A DNA stretch of 5,071 bases from Planctomycetota bacterium (GTDB lineage Bacteria; Planctomycetota; Planctomycetia; Planctomycetales; Planctomycetaceae). Shown here in pieces: positions 5,014-5,071 of the stretch. The position numbers and the translations under genes are program-made. The stretch spans positions 1-5,071 of the forward strand of contig JAEYWB010000059.1 in NCBI GenBank assembly GCA_023429275.1, read 5' to 3'. Under the pieces are notes generated by a model, which searched no databases, was not told the DNA's origin, and was given only the letters and a program-made list of their open reading frames with translations. Numbering within the stretch: position 1 is the stretch's first letter; every line of letters starts with the position of its first letter.

Positions 5014-5071
5014 GTGACAGATCCTGCTTCCTCCCGTCGTGAATTCCTCTCCGGGCGCTCGGTCCTCAAGC
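5014..5071 (+). CDS. N-terminus of a protein with a twin-arginine-like motif (3' end off the window)
   Basis: GTG at 5014 opens a frame reading VTDPASSRREFLSGRSVLK up to the window edge, with AGGA 10 bases upstream (5000-5003). SRREFL fits the twin-arginine consensus (S-R-R-x-F-L), which suggests export of a folded, often cofactor-bearing protein by Tat. However, the hydrophobic stretch that would confirm a signal peptide lies beyond the window. The gene is divergent from cysC. Function is not identifiable from 19 residues; an ApbE-type flavin transferase is one family I would test first, from memory only. The frame is open upstream of the GTG as well, so the start is not certain. Confidence 0.4.
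   Translation, partial: MTDPASSRREFLSGRSVLK

Overview
The window looks like chromosomal DNA of a GC-rich bacterium of the phylum Planctomycetes. Three points suggest this. The elongation factor G at the rpsL-rpsG-fusA (str) locus has the features of the spdEFG2 subfamily, which is known from spirochaetes, planctomycetes and deltaproteobacteria. A LamG/concanavalin-like C-terminus of a type abundant in planctomycete exported proteins lies next to it. The APS kinase carries a 17-residue insertion after its DGDN motif. The phylum is an inference from these features; no genus is claimed.

Layout, left to right. Positions 3-425 (+) hold the C-terminal end of a LamG-like protein whose start lies off the window. 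It converges on fusA (609-2684, minus) across a 183-base gap that contains one GC-only hairpin. Upstream of fusA, in the 211 bases before the rpsG stop, lie a palindromic element built from 9-base repeats (2732-2798) and a textbook intrinsic terminator (2814-2856) pointing in the direction of rpsG transcription. Then come rpsG (2896-3369, minus) and rpsL (3468-3845, minus). A strong sigma70-type promoter for rpsL sits at 3930-3958. Two hairpins without U-tracts separate it from cysC (4111-4773, minus). A divergent intergenic region with a 12-bp inverted repeat follows, and at the right edge a (+) gene begins with a twin-arginine-like SRREFL motif.

How the genes work together: rpsL, rpsG and fusA encode small-subunit proteins S12 and S7 and the translational GTPase EF-G. 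They are the conserved core of the str operon, but tuf and rpsJ do not follow, and the terminator suggests fusA is at least partly uncoupled from rpsL-rpsG. cysC (adenylylsulfate kinase, making PAPS) is a functionally unrelated neighbour with its own Shine-Dalgarno sequence and apparently its own transcript.

I found no RNA genes, CRISPR arrays, transposases or phage genes. No wholly new system is evident. The points most worth a second look are the spdEFG2-type EF-G at the str locus, natural arginine at S12 position 88 (a classical streptomycin-resistance residue), the terminator and repeat between rpsG and fusA, and the insertion in CysC.
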